A DNA stretch of 64,000 nt from Burkholderia sp. HI2500 (GCF_002223055.1 NZ_NKFL01000004.1:1116001-1180000), one strand, 5' to 3'; positions 47,567 to 55,567 are shown, numbered from the stretch's first letter. Notes: generated by a model not told the origin, from the letters alone. Numbers and translations are program-made.

Positions 47567-47590
47567 CAACGTGCCGCCGGGCTTTTTTCA
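47567..47590. terminator. right half of terminator split by the IS3 element
   Basis: Holds the second CAAC copy, then GTGCCG and CCGGGCTTTTTTCA (47577-47590), the complement of the left half at 46099-46110. Lies 18 bases from the stop of the minus-strand lipoprotein gene. Confidence 0.8.
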
Positions 47591-47607
47591 TGCGTGCCGC
47601 GTGTGTT

Positions 47608-49818
47608 TCAGCGTGACGCGAGCGGGTTCTTCTGCCCCATGTCGACGACCAGCGTGCCGTCCGGCAGCATCCGCACCGAGCCCTGCGCGACCTGGCTGCG
47701 GTAGCCGTACAGGTCGAAACGCATCGGGCCGGCCTCGGCCGAATTCCGGATCAGCGCGCGCACGTTCAGTTCGAGCACGTTGAACATTTTCATGTCGCCG
47801 CCTTCCATCCACATGTAGCTCGGTGCATCGATCTGCGGCCGTTGCGGCGCGGGCGCGCCCGCCATGCGCCTGAACGTGAGACGCAGCCCGTCGCGCTCGA
47901 CCGTTGCCTGTCCGAGCTTGCCGTTCAGCACGGGGGGCGGGAACACCGTGTACTGGTCGAGCACGAGCGTGTCGCCACGCAGTTCCGCGCCGCGCCGCTG
48001 CAACGGCGTCAGCGACGCGAGCTCGATGCCGAGCGAACGCAGCAGCTTCGCCTGCGGGATGCCGAGCACCGACACCTGGGACGGTTTGAATGCGAGATGC
48101 CGGTCGTCGAGCACGGACAGCGTGCCTTTCATGTCGGTCGGCAGCCAGACGCCCGGCACGTGGTTCCACAGCTTGATGCCGCCCTGGACGCGCAGGTTCG
48201 TGCCGTCCGCGCTCAGTTGGAGGTCATTGAGGGAGCGGGGTGAGTAGTCGAGCAGATAGTTGTTGAAGAGCGCCGACATTGCCTTCCACGACTCGACGAC
48301 GGTGCCGCCGAGAATGCGGATGTCGTACTGGTTCGGATCGTCGAGGTCGACGGGTTCGCCGGGCCGCTTCGAGACGAGCTCGACGTCGAGGTCCTCGACG
48401 TGAAAGCCGATATCCCCGGACAGGTTGAAGTCGACGTTGCGCAGATGGATCGTCGGGTTGCGGTTCGACACATGCCGTTCGTTGAACGGCGTGGTCGACG
48501 TGCGCCGCATCGCGACCTTCTGCATGCCGGGGTGGGCGGGGTTCGCCGCGAGTGCGTAGGCTTCCCAGTGCTGGCGTATGTCGCGCAACGCACTCTGTTG
48601 CGCGGCGAGGAAGCTGTCGTTCAGGCGCGCGGTCGCGTTGCCGAGCAACGCGCCGCTGGCCGGGCCCGCATACGACGGCATCCGGATCGCCATCGCGCCG
48701 CTTTCGTCGAAATTGAAGTAGCCGGCCGACACCTGGTCGCGATAGTGATAAAGGTCGAACACGAAAGTCTGGTCACGTTTCGTGGCATCGACCGGACCGA
48801 TCAGGATGTCCGCGTTCATCGGCATCGAGCGCATGAACTTCACGTCGCCGCCGCGAATGTACATCGCTTGCTGCGGCGCGTTCGCGGGCATCGCGAAGCC
48901 GGCATGCGTGCCGTCGTCGAGCTTCAGGTCGAGCCCGGCCGGCGTCACGCGCAGCGCGGTGATCGTGAGCTTCAGGCGCGGCGGCGGCATCAGCTTGTCG
49001 ACCGACATCACGAGATCGTCGCCGGCGAGTTGCGCGATCGGCGTCTGGACTTTCAGCAGGTCGGCCATCTTCACGTTGGCCGCGCGCATCACCGGCTGCG
49101 CGTTGATGCCCGATACGCGCACGCCCGTCGGATGGAACACGAGCTGGCTGCCGTCACGGATCGCGAGGGTGCCGGTCAGCGAGAACGGCACCCAGCCGTC
49201 GCGCTGCATCTCGCCTTGCAGGTGGATCACGCCGTCGCCGGCCGACACGGCGAGCTTGCGCAGCGGCGCGTTGCGGTAGCCGAAAATGTACGTGTTGAAG
49301 AGGGCGGTGAGCTTCGCGTCGTCGAGCGTGACCGTGCCTTCATGTACGTCGATCTGGAAACTGGTCGGATCGTCGAACACGATCGGCTTGCCGGCTTGCG
49401 TCGGTACCAAGGTGGCCGACAATTGATGGATGAAGAAGCCGAGATTGTTGACGATGCGGAAATCGACGTCGCGCAGGAACGTCATCGCGCCGTTCTGGCC
49501 CGAGTCCCGCAGCGTGAACGGACGCGGTTGCGTGAGGCTGATCGATGCGAGCGACGGCACGGTGCGTGCGACCTGCTGCTCGCGGGCGAGGCGTTCGGCC
49601 TTGGTGCGTTCGATCTTCGTCGACGCGACCGACGCGTTGCCATCACGCTGCGCGGATGATTCCGCGCAACCGGCGCACAGCAGCGCGAGCGCCAGCACGC
49701 CGCAGCCGAACACGCGGGACGTCGCGGGCGACAGGGGGCGGGCCGCGCGTGGCGGGCCGGAAATCCAGTCGAAAATTGCCAAAGGCGAGCGATGGCCGCG
49801 CCGGACCGCATTCCGCAT
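47608..49818 (-). CDS. large lipoprotein with an internal tandem duplication
   Basis: 736 residues from ATG 49818, which has GGAG seven bases upstream (an earlier in-frame start at 49863 lacks one). Hydrophobic segment and lipobox LALALLCAGC end at Cys51, after a long basic N-region. Two copies of a roughly 260-residue domain follow (about 115-375 and 452-730). Equivalent stretches are FLRDVDFRIVNNLGFFIHQL and HLRNVDFNLSGDIGFHVEDL; TALFNTYIFGYRNAPLRKL and SALFNNYLLDYSPRSLNDL; FDLYHYRDQVSAGYF and FDLYGYRSQVAQGSV. No known family is recognised. It is predicted to be anchored in the envelope and beta-rich. Confidence 0.85.
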   Translation of the reverse strand: MRNAVRRGHRSPLAIFDWISGPPRAARPLSPATSRVFGCGVLALALLCAGCAESSAQRDGNASVASTKIERTKAERLAREQQVARTVPSLASISLTQPRPFTLRDSGQNGAMTFLRDVDFRIVNNLGFFIHQLSATLVPTQAGKPIVFDDPTSFQIDVHEGTVTLDDAKLTALFNTYIFGYRNAPLRKLAVSAGDGVIHLQGEMQRDGWVPFSLTGTLAIRDGSQLVFHPTGVRVSGINAQPVMRAANVKMADLLKVQTPIAQLAGDDLVMSVDKLMPPPRLKLTITALRVTPAGLDLKLDDGTHAGFAMPANAPQQAMYIRGGDVKFMRSMPMNADILIGPVDATKRDQTFVFDLYHYRDQVSAGYFNFDESGAMAIRMPSYAGPASGALLGNATARLNDSFLAAQQSALRDIRQHWEAYALAANPAHPGMQKVAMRRTSTTPFNERHVSNRNPTIHLRNVDFNLSGDIGFHVEDLDVELVSKRPGEPVDLDDPNQYDIRILGGTVVESWKAMSALFNNYLLDYSPRSLNDLQLSADGTNLRVQGGIKLWNHVPGVWLPTDMKGTLSVLDDRHLAFKPSQVSVLGIPQAKLLRSLGIELASLTPLQRRGAELRGDTLVLDQYTVFPPPVLNGKLGQATVERDGLRLTFRRMAGAPAPQRPQIDAPSYMWMEGGDMKMFNVLELNVRALIRNSAEAGPMRFDLYGYRSQVAQGSVRMLPDGTLVVDMGQKNPLASR

Positions 49819-50163
49819 CGTCTGTCTCCATGTCTTGTCGTGATCGACGGCGGCGCGCGCCACTGCACGGCGCGAGCGTCGATGCCGTGCAGTGTGGCAT
49901 AGCGTGCTAGAGCGGCGTTACCAAACAACGGGCGCCGGGGTGCGCCTGTCCGGCGGGCTGCGGGACAATGGATTCGGGGTGGTTGGGTGGCCGGGTCAAA
50001 CGGTCGTTTGGTTTGCTCGGCCCGTCGTTGGCGAATGTTTCTGCGATCGGGAAAATCCGCCGCAGCCTTGGCCGATGCGGGTTTCGCCGGATGCGACGCG
50101 CAGCGGCCGCGGCGGTCGAAGCGAGGATGCGATCCGGCCCCCGTCGCAACGGCCGCGAGTCGA
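49819..50163. other. gap between lipoprotein and phosphatase genes
   Basis: 345 bases upstream of the lipoprotein gene and downstream of the phosphatase gene, both minus strand. No gene is seen. A 6-2-6 inverted repeat CAAACG-GT-CGTTTG lies at 49997-50010 and may be an operator. Confidence 0.5.
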
Positions 50164-51042
50164 TCAGACCAGCATATGCTGCCGGATTGCGTTCAGCGTC
50201 GCGAGGTCGAGTTGCAGCCCGTTCGAGATATACGACGTCATCGAGCCGTACGACGCGGCGACCTGGTCGAATGCCGCCTGCAGATAGTCGGTGTGCGCGC
50301 CTTGCAGCGCAGTCATCATGTCTGCCGCATTTTGGCCGCCGGCTTTCTGCGCCTGGGCGACCGAAGCGGCGATTTCCGATGCGCTATAGACGTTCGTCAG
50401 CAGATAGTCGGCGAGTATCGTCTGCTCGGACGCGCCCAGGATCGTATGCAGGATCGCGGTTGCCCAGCCCGTGCGATCCTTGCCGGCCGTGCAGTGGAAC
50501 ACCAGGTTTTCGCCGGAGCCAGCGAAGCCGGTGAAGAGCGCGTGATAGCTGGCATGCGCGGTGTCCGACGTGACGAACGCGCGGTACATGCTCAACATGA
50601 ATGCCGTCGCGGTGGCGCCGGTAGTCGGGATCGGATCGATGCTGGCAGCCCCGAGCACGTTGAGGTTTTGCCAGACGGCGCCGGCCAGCGGCACATCCGG
50701 TTGCGTCTTGATCTCGGCGGGTGTGCGCAGGTCGCAGACCTGCCTGATGCCAAGCGTGCCGACGGTGGCGATGTCCGCGGCCGACAACGCGAGCGCGGAT
50801 GAACGATAGATCACACCTTTTTTCATCTTGGCGCCGCTCGTTGTCACGTAGCCGGTTCCGTCCGGCCCGGCCGTGTCGCGAAAATTCGATGCGGAACTCA
50901 GCCGAGGTGTCGTGACCGGCGCGACCGAAATCGAGTCGCCTCCGCATGCCGACAGAAGCGATGCGCTTCCCAGCGCCACGCCTATCGTGCCGGCGCCCAG
51001 CCGGAGAAACTGTCGACGGGAAATTTCGTTTTTCTGATGCAT
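50164..51042 (-). CDS. tyrosine-protein phosphatase, Tat-exported lipoprotein
   Basis: 292 residues. The N-terminus has a twin-arginine signal (SRRQFLRLGAG) with lipobox LLSAC (Cys33), so it should be exported folded and lipidated. The catalytic loop is HCTAGKDRTG with Cys184 and Arg190 (CX5R), as in bacterial PTPs with phosphoinositide or phosphotyrosine activity (IphP/MptpB type), and the N-terminal NFRDTAG is typical of that family. It stands alone. An envelope-facing phosphatase could act on host or environmental phosphoesters; substrate unknown. Confidence 0.9.
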   Translation of the reverse strand: MHQKNEISRRQFLRLGAGTIGVALGSASLLSACGGDSISVAPVTTPRLSSASNFRDTAGPDGTGYVTTSGAKMKKGVIYRSSALALSAADIATVGTLGIRQVCDLRTPAEIKTQPDVPLAGAVWQNLNVLGAASIDPIPTTGATATAFMLSMYRAFVTSDTAHASYHALFTGFAGSGENLVFHCTAGKDRTGWATAILHTILGASEQTILADYLLTNVYSASEIAASVAQAQKAGGQNAADMMTALQGAHTDYLQAAFDQVAASYGSMTSYISNGLQLDLATLNAIRQHMLV

Positions 51043-51373
51043 TCAATGCCCTGTGTCGAAGACGGTTACAAGAGGTCGCGACTGCGGTGGTGATCGAAGT
51101 CGCCCCTGTATCACGCGACGCGGCAAAGCCGGGGCGGCCGGATCGATCGGCATGCAGTCGGACGGTTCGCCGGTGCGCATCAATTTCGCGCCGGGTAACC
51201 GCACGGTAGCGATTTGCGGCGAACCGGCCATCGTCCTTTTCGATTAGGTCGTAATGCGGGTTGCCGGTGTCGGCTACGCGTTGTCGACAGGTAGGATCGG
51301 CGGCAGCAGCGAGGTAAGATCGGCAGCAGTGGCTGTATCGACCAAAGCACAGTAGCCATCACGGGGAAACGTC
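51043..51373. other. divergent gap before the methyltransferase gene
   Basis: 331 bases with no convincing gene; a 64-codon open frame (51053-51247) starts with GTG and lacks protein-like composition. A short imperfect direct repeat, GGATCGGCGGCAGCAG then AGATCGGCAGCAG, lies near 51294-51330. GGGGAAACGTC before the ATG at 51374 is the ribosome-binding site. Confidence 0.45.
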
Positions 51374-52087
51374 ATGGATCTCAAGGAAGTCGACGTATTG
51401 GGTGCGGGCGTGGGCGATCACTGGTACTACGCGTCGAAGGCGAGTGCGATCCGTCGGTTCCTGGGGGTGCCAGGTGCAAACCGGATACTCGATGTCGGTG
51501 CAGGCTCAGGCTTTTTCTCGAAGCACTTGCTGGAGCGTACGCAGGCGACGGAGGCGTGGTGTGTCGATACGAGCTACGCGGACGATACCGACGGCGAAGC
51601 GTCCGGCAAGCCCATCCACTTTCGGCGATCCATTGATCGATTCGACGCCGATCTCGTGTTGCTGATGGACGTGCTCGAGCATGTCGACGACGATGTCGGT
51701 CTGCTCACGCAGTATGTAAAGGGTGCGCCTTCGGGTAGCCGCTTTCTGATCACGGTTCCCGCGTTCCAGTTCCTCTGGAGCGGTCATGACGATTTTCTCG
51801 AACACAAGCGCCGATATACGCTGGGCAATCTCGAGGACGTGGTGCGTCGCTCGGGGCTCGACGTCGAGCACGGCGCCTATTATTTCGGTCTCACGTTTCC
51901 GCTTGCGGCAGCGTTGCGGCTCGGCGAGCGGGTGCGTCGGCAGCCGAACGAGCCGGCGTCGCAATTGCGTCGTCACCATCCGTTCGTCAACGGCCTGCTC
52001 AAGTCGATCTGTCGGATCGAGTTACCGATATTCCGTTTCAACCGCGTCGCCGGGCTGACGGTCATCTGTGTTGCGCGCAAGCGGTGA
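51374..52087 (+). CDS. class I SAM-dependent methyltransferase
   Basis: 237 residues. Motif I is RILDVGAGSGFFSKHLL near residue 39, and the acidic loops LVLLMDVLEHVDDD and RFLITVPAFQFLWSGHDDFL follow, as in methyltransferases of the UbiG/Methyltransf_11/23 group. A hydrophobic C-terminal helix (FGLTFPLAAALRL) is seen. Substrate unknown. No co-transcribed partner; tRNA-Pro follows with its own promoter. Confidence 0.85.
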   Translation: MDLKEVDVLGAGVGDHWYYASKASAIRRFLGVPGANRILDVGAGSGFFSKHLLERTQATEAWCVDTSYADDTDGEASGKPIHFRRSIDRFDADLVLLMDVLEHVDDDVGLLTQYVKGAPSGSRFLITVPAFQFLWSGHDDFLEHKRRYTLGNLEDVVRRSGLDVEHGAYYFGLTFPLAAALRLGERVRRQPNEPASQLRRHHPFVNGLLKSICRIELPIFRFNRVAGLTVICVARKR

Positions 52088-52230
52088 AGGCGAGGCGGAG
52101 TCGTGTGGTTGGTGGGCAATTCGCCCATGCCACGCGCGTCGTTGCTCGCATCGGCGCCTTCACGCCAAAAAATTTCACAAGAATATTCACAAAATGCATG
52201 CGACCCGTTCTAAATCGGAAAACTGTCTGT

Positions 52231-52236
52231 TATAAT
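52231..52236 (+). promoter_or_regulatory. -10 element of the tRNA-Pro promoter
   Basis: Perfect TATAAT 11 bases before the mature tRNA; the -35 region (near TTCTAA at 52208-52213) is weak. Confidence 0.6.
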
Positions 52237-52246
52237 TTTTTTCTTT

Positions 52247-52323
<77 letters not shown>

Positions 52324-52330
52324 GACAAAG

Positions 52331-52364
52331 AACCCGCGTCAGCTCAGGCTGACGCGGGTTTTTT
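52331..52364 (+). terminator. terminator after tRNA-Pro
   Basis: AACCCGCGTCAGC and its complement form a perfect 13-bp stem with loop TCAG and a T-run. Confidence 0.9.
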
Positions 52365-52464
52365 CTTGCCGGTCGCTTTTTTGCACATCGCGGCGCGGCC
52401 CCGGTAAAATGCAAGGTTGATCCACGGAAAGCGCCGTGATTTAGCGGAAGAGGATTCCCCGAAC

Positions 52465-53676
52465 ATGACTGATCTTCGTCTTACCATGCGGTTCGCTGCA
52501 GTGCTCGCCACCGGCGCGCTCGTCGCCGGTTGCGGTACGTCGTCGCCCACGAAAGTGGACTACAAGAGCGATTCGAAATCGAAGGAAGCGTCGCTCGCAG
52601 TGCCGCCCAACATGCTCGACGAGACGGCCGATCAGCGTTCGCTGCCGCCCCAGGGCGGCGCGACTTCCCTGTCCGCGCTTCAGCAGGTCCAACAGGCAGC
52701 GCCTGCGCTGGACACTGTTGCTCCGGCCGTCGCCGGCATGCATATCCAGCGCGACGGCACCGAGAGCTGGCTCGTGATCGACGGCAAGCAGCCCGCCGCC
52801 GTCTGGCCGCAGGTTCGCCGCTTCTGGCAGGAGCAGGGCTTCCTGCTCGTCGTCGACCAGCGCGACAAGGGCGTGATGGAAACCGACTGGAACGAAACCC
52901 ATCCGCAGATCAATGACGGCCTGATCCGTAGCGTGATCTCGAAGGCGATGGGCAACTCGTACGTGACCGCCGAGCGCAACAAGTACCGTACGCGTCTCGA
53001 TTCGGCGCCGAATGGCGGCACCTACGTGTTCATCAGCCAGAAGGGGATGCGCGAAGCGATCACGGGCTCGAACAACGATTCGAGCAAGTGGGAGCCGAAG
53101 CCGAATGATCCCGCGCTCGAGACCGAATACCTGAAGCGATTGATGGCGGTGCTCGCACAGAACGAGCAGCGCGCGAAGAACGGCGAGCCGCCAATCGCGA
53201 ACATCAAGGACAACACGGTACCGGCGGCCAAGGACAAGAAGGTCGACGACGCATCGTCGAAGGCTGCTGCAGCGATTGCCGCGCAAAACGTGTCCCGCAC
53301 GTCGGCGCAAGGCAACGATGCGGCTGATGCTGCCGTCCCGTCGGAAGTCACGCTCGGCGAGCCGTACGACCGGTCGTGGCTGCGCGTCGGTCTCGCGCTC
53401 GATCGTGCGAACTTCACCGTCGACGATCGTGATCGCACGAAGGGCCTGTATTTCGTGCGCTATGTCGATCCGAAGGATCTGACCTCGGCGGAGCAGGGCT
53501 TCTGGAGCCAGTTGTTCCACGGCAAGAAGGAAAAGCAGGCGAAGCAGTACCGTGTCAATGTAAAGGCACTCACGGCCGACCAGACGCGCATCGCGATCGT
53601 CGACGATTCGGGTGCGATCGATACGTCGTCGCCGGCTCGCCAGATCATGGGGCTGCTCGTGAATCAGCTTCGCTGA
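52465..53676 (+). CDS. bamC: outer-membrane protein assembly factor BamC (NlpB/DapX)
   Basis: Lipoprotein of the Bam complex that inserts beta-barrels into the outer membrane. 403 residues from ATG 52465. The signal ends in GALVAGC (lipobox). Two helix-grip domains are visible (about 95-225, starting GMHIQRDGTESWLVIDGKQP; and about 295-400, PSEVTLGEPYDRSWLRVGLA). In many gammaproteobacteria bamC follows dapA; here no dapA lies upstream and the gene follows tRNA-Pro. Its terminator is split by the IS110 element. Confidence 0.9.
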   Translation: MTDLRLTMRFAAVLATGALVAGCGTSSPTKVDYKSDSKSKEASLAVPPNMLDETADQRSLPPQGGATSLSALQQVQQAAPALDTVAPAVAGMHIQRDGTESWLVIDGKQPAAVWPQVRRFWQEQGFLLVVDQRDKGVMETDWNETHPQINDGLIRSVISKAMGNSYVTAERNKYRTRLDSAPNGGTYVFISQKGMREAITGSNNDSSKWEPKPNDPALETEYLKRLMAVLAQNEQRAKNGEPPIANIKDNTVPAAKDKKVDDASSKAAAAIAAQNVSRTSAQGNDAADAAVPSEVTLGEPYDRSWLRVGLALDRANFTVDDRDRTKGLYFVRYVDPKDLTSAEQGFWSQLFHGKKEKQAKQYRVNVKALTADQTRIAIVDDSGAIDTSSPARQIMGLLVNQLR

Positions 53677-53699
53677 TCTCGACTTTCTCCGCATCAATG

Positions 53700-53724
53700 A
53701 AAAAGCCCGCCACATGGCGGGCTT
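53700..53724 (+). terminator. bamC terminator, truncated by the IS110 element
   Basis: AAAAAGCCCGCC-ACAT-GGCGGGC followed by only TT before the IS. The missing T residues are found after the right IS end at 54957-54961. Without the U-tract, termination after bamC may be weakened. Confidence 0.8.
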
Positions 53725-53742
53725 AATAGGATGGTCAGCCCG

Positions 53743-53775
53743 ATCCTCACTCAGTGGACTACGCTGAGTGAGGAT
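53743..53775. repeat. 12-bp inverted repeat in the IS110 left end
   Basis: ATCCTCACTCAG and CTGAGTGAGGAT flank TGGACTACG, a perfect hairpin 23 bases before the transposase ATG. It could be a transposase-binding or RNA structure. Confidence 0.75.
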
Positions 53776-53797
53776 TTTGTCCTTCTGGAGGGCCATC

Positions 53798-54823
53798 ATG
53801 GACACGGTATCGCTGATCGGAATCGATCTCGGCAAGCACTGCTTCCACCTGCATGGACAGGATGCGTCAGGCAGGATGGTGTTCCGTAAAAAGCTCACGC
53901 GTAGCCAGATGTTCACGCTGCTGGGCAATTTTCCGCGTTGCATTGTGGTCATGGAGGCCTGCGCCGGTGCTCACTGGATCGCACGTCGACTTCAAGCGCT
54001 GGGCCATGAGGCCAAGCTGATTTCTCCGCAATTCGTCAAACCGTTCCGGCAAGGCAACAAGAACGATTTCGCGGACGCCCAGGCGATCTGCGAAGCAGCC
54101 GCTCGTTCGAGCATGCGTTTCGTGAGCCCGCACAACGAAGCCCAGCAGATCGTTTCAGCCTTGCACCGTGTGCGCGAGCGGCTGGTGCGTGACCGCACCG
54201 GCACGATCAATCAGATTCATGCGTTTCTGTTGGAGTTCGGTATCAGCTTGCCGCGCGGCATGGCAGTGATCCGGCGACTGCCTGCCGTGCTCGAGGCAGA
54301 ATCGTTGCCGCCGAGGCTGGTGGTCGTGCTCGAACGTTTGCAGGCGCACTTCAAGTATCTGGACGAGCAGATCCACCAGCTCGAACGTGAGTTGCTTACC
54401 CAGCTACACGAGGATGAACGCAGCGAACGACTGCTCGAGATTCCTGGCATTGGCCCGATGACCGCCAGCGTGTTGATGTCAGAGTTGGGCGATGCTCAGC
54501 AATATGGCTCAGCAAGGCAGTTTGCAGCTTCGGTCGGTCTGGTGCCGCGGCAGTACAGCACCGGCGGCAAACCAACGCTACTGGGCATCAGCAAGCGTGG
54601 CGACAAGGAACTGCGACGGCTGCTGGTGCAATGTGCGCGGGCCGTCATGCAGCGCATCGAGCACCGCACGGATGCATTGGGCGTCTGGATTCGCAGCCTG
54701 TTGGCGCGACGACACTCGAACGTGGTGGCCTGTGCCCTGGCCAACAAACTGGCGAGGATCGCCTGGGCCATCCTCGCCAAAGGGACACACTACCGGAGCA
54801 TCGAGGCTGTTCCCTCAGTCTGA
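53798..54823 (+). CDS. IS110-family transposase (DEDD recombinase)
   Basis: 341 residues, intact. The RuvC-like N-terminal domain has Asp10 (IGIDLGKH), Glu53 (VVMEACAG), Asp90 and Asp93 (KNDFADAQAI), the DEDD set. The C-terminal Transposase_20 domain has PGIGPMTASVLMSELGD and the presumed nucleophilic Ser in QFAASVGLVPRQYSTGGK. ATG follows GGAG. IS110 recombinases are guided by a bridge RNA from the element's own non-coding end. Confidence 0.95.
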   Translation: MDTVSLIGIDLGKHCFHLHGQDASGRMVFRKKLTRSQMFTLLGNFPRCIVVMEACAGAHWIARRLQALGHEAKLISPQFVKPFRQGNKNDFADAQAICEAAARSSMRFVSPHNEAQQIVSALHRVRERLVRDRTGTINQIHAFLLEFGISLPRGMAVIRRLPAVLEAESLPPRLVVVLERLQAHFKYLDEQIHQLERELLTQLHEDERSERLLEIPGIGPMTASVLMSELGDAQQYGSARQFAASVGLVPRQYSTGGKPTLLGISKRGDKELRRLLVQCARAVMQRIEHRTDALGVWIRSLLARRHSNVVACALANKLARIAWAILAKGTHYRSIEAVPSV

Positions 54824-54958
54824 CGCTTCCTATCGCTTACGGCTTCAGTTTCAGTAGTCACCTCTGGTTTTGCGACGCGAGATACGTGAAGGCATAAACG
54901 ACTCAACGGCCGGGCAAGTAACCTGACACAAAAAACAGCACCTCAATGCTGTGGGCTT
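54824..54958 (+). ncRNA. candidate bridge RNA region of the IS110 element
   Basis: The longer non-coding end of the element. A hairpin ACAGCA-CCTCAA-TGCTGT (54935-54952) lies at the very terminus. IS110-family elements encode a structured guide RNA in a non-coding end; the left end here is too short. Guide loops were not identified, so this is by analogy. Confidence 0.35.
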
Positions 54959-55245
54959 TTTGAGGTTTGCCCGGCGCGGCTCCCATCATGGGGCGGGATC
55001 TTTCCCATCCGCGACCCCGGATAGATTCGAGCAAGTCCACTTTAGGTCAACACTGCCTCGCTTGCAAAAATCGGGCTGACCATAGATTTTCATTGCCGCT
55101 CGCTGGCGCGCATGTGTGCCGGAGGTTCGGTCCCTCCTCGTGACGTTACGTAACATCCGCGCGTTACGGCGGCAAAACCCATGTCGCATCATCGAAGGCC
55201 AAGAATTTATCCTTATAAATCAATGAGGTGGTCGGTTTGTGGCAG
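54959..55245. other. gap after the IS110 element
   Basis: No gene is seen. It opens with the displaced U-tract of the bamC terminator, then contains a GGAGG/CCTCC hairpin near 55122-55138 and the perfect palindrome GTTACGTAAC at 55145-55154. Less GC-rich toward 55200-55240, where AATCAATGAGGTG loosely resembles an IHF site. Confidence 0.5.
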
Positions 55246-55262
55246 TTGGCACGCAACCTGCT
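55246..55262 (+). promoter_or_regulatory. candidate sigma-54 promoter
   Basis: TTGGCACGCAACCTGCT: GG and GC are exactly 12 bases apart, and the -24 part TTGGCACG matches the consensus; the -12 part is CTGCT instead of TTGCT. A start near 55273 is expected. Confidence 0.55.
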
Positions 55263-55302
55263 TTATATGTTGGAATTGTTGAAACAGGGAGGATAGCGTC
55301 AG

Positions 55303-55386
55303 ATGCCGGGAGTGCGCCGCGAGCGCCCGAACAACGGTATCGACGTCTTCGAATGTCGACGCAACAAGCGTCGGCGCAACGGATGA
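55303..55386 (+). CDS. candidate small arginine-rich peptide, 27 residues
   Basis: ATG preceded by GGGAGG (55287-55292), ten bases away. The peptide begins MPGVRRERPNNGIDVFECRR and ends in a basic run (NKRRRNG), with eight Arg or more and one Cys. It lies between the sigma-54 type promoter and a strong terminator, with a GATCCGC/GCGGATC hairpin (55388-55409) after the stop. It may be a real small protein or part of a structured small RNA. No relative is recognised. Confidence 0.4.
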   Translation: MPGVRRERPNNGIDVFECRRNKRRRNG

Positions 55387-55449
55387 CGATCCGCGCCAGC
55401 GTGCGGATCCCGATGGCCCCGTCGCCTATCCTCGTAGGGCGACGGTTTC

Positions 55450-55483
55450 GCCCGCGCTTCTCTGAAGCGCGGGCTATTTTTTT
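55450..55483 (+). terminator. intrinsic terminator of the candidate small transcript
   Basis: GCCCGCGCTTC-TCT-GAAGCGCGGGC followed by TA and seven T. It is the only obvious end for a transcript starting at 55273, giving about 210 nucleotides. Confidence 0.85.
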
Positions 55484-55567
55484 GGGGCCGTCGTGTGACG
55501 CCGTGCTGGCGCAGCCAATGCGCGATTCGCGTATTCTCGGGCTTTTCCAGATGAAGGGGGAACGGGA

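Larger units (their letters stand above)
53725..54958 (+). mobile_element. IS110-family insertion sequence, about 1.23 kb
   Basis: Defined by comparing the two flanks: GGGCTT occurs at 53719-53724 and again at 54953-54958, and joining the flanks there restores the bamC terminator with its U-tract. No terminal inverted repeats or target duplication beyond this shared hexamer, as expected of IS110 elements that recombine at short core sequences. Contains one intact transposase gene, a 73-base left end with a 12-bp hairpin and a 135-base right end. Placement of the boundary within GGGCTT is arbitrary. Confidence 0.85.

Noticed and set aside
51053..51247. A 64-codon frame upstream of the methyltransferase gene.
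   Set aside because: GTG start without a ribosome-binding site, and no protein-like pattern.
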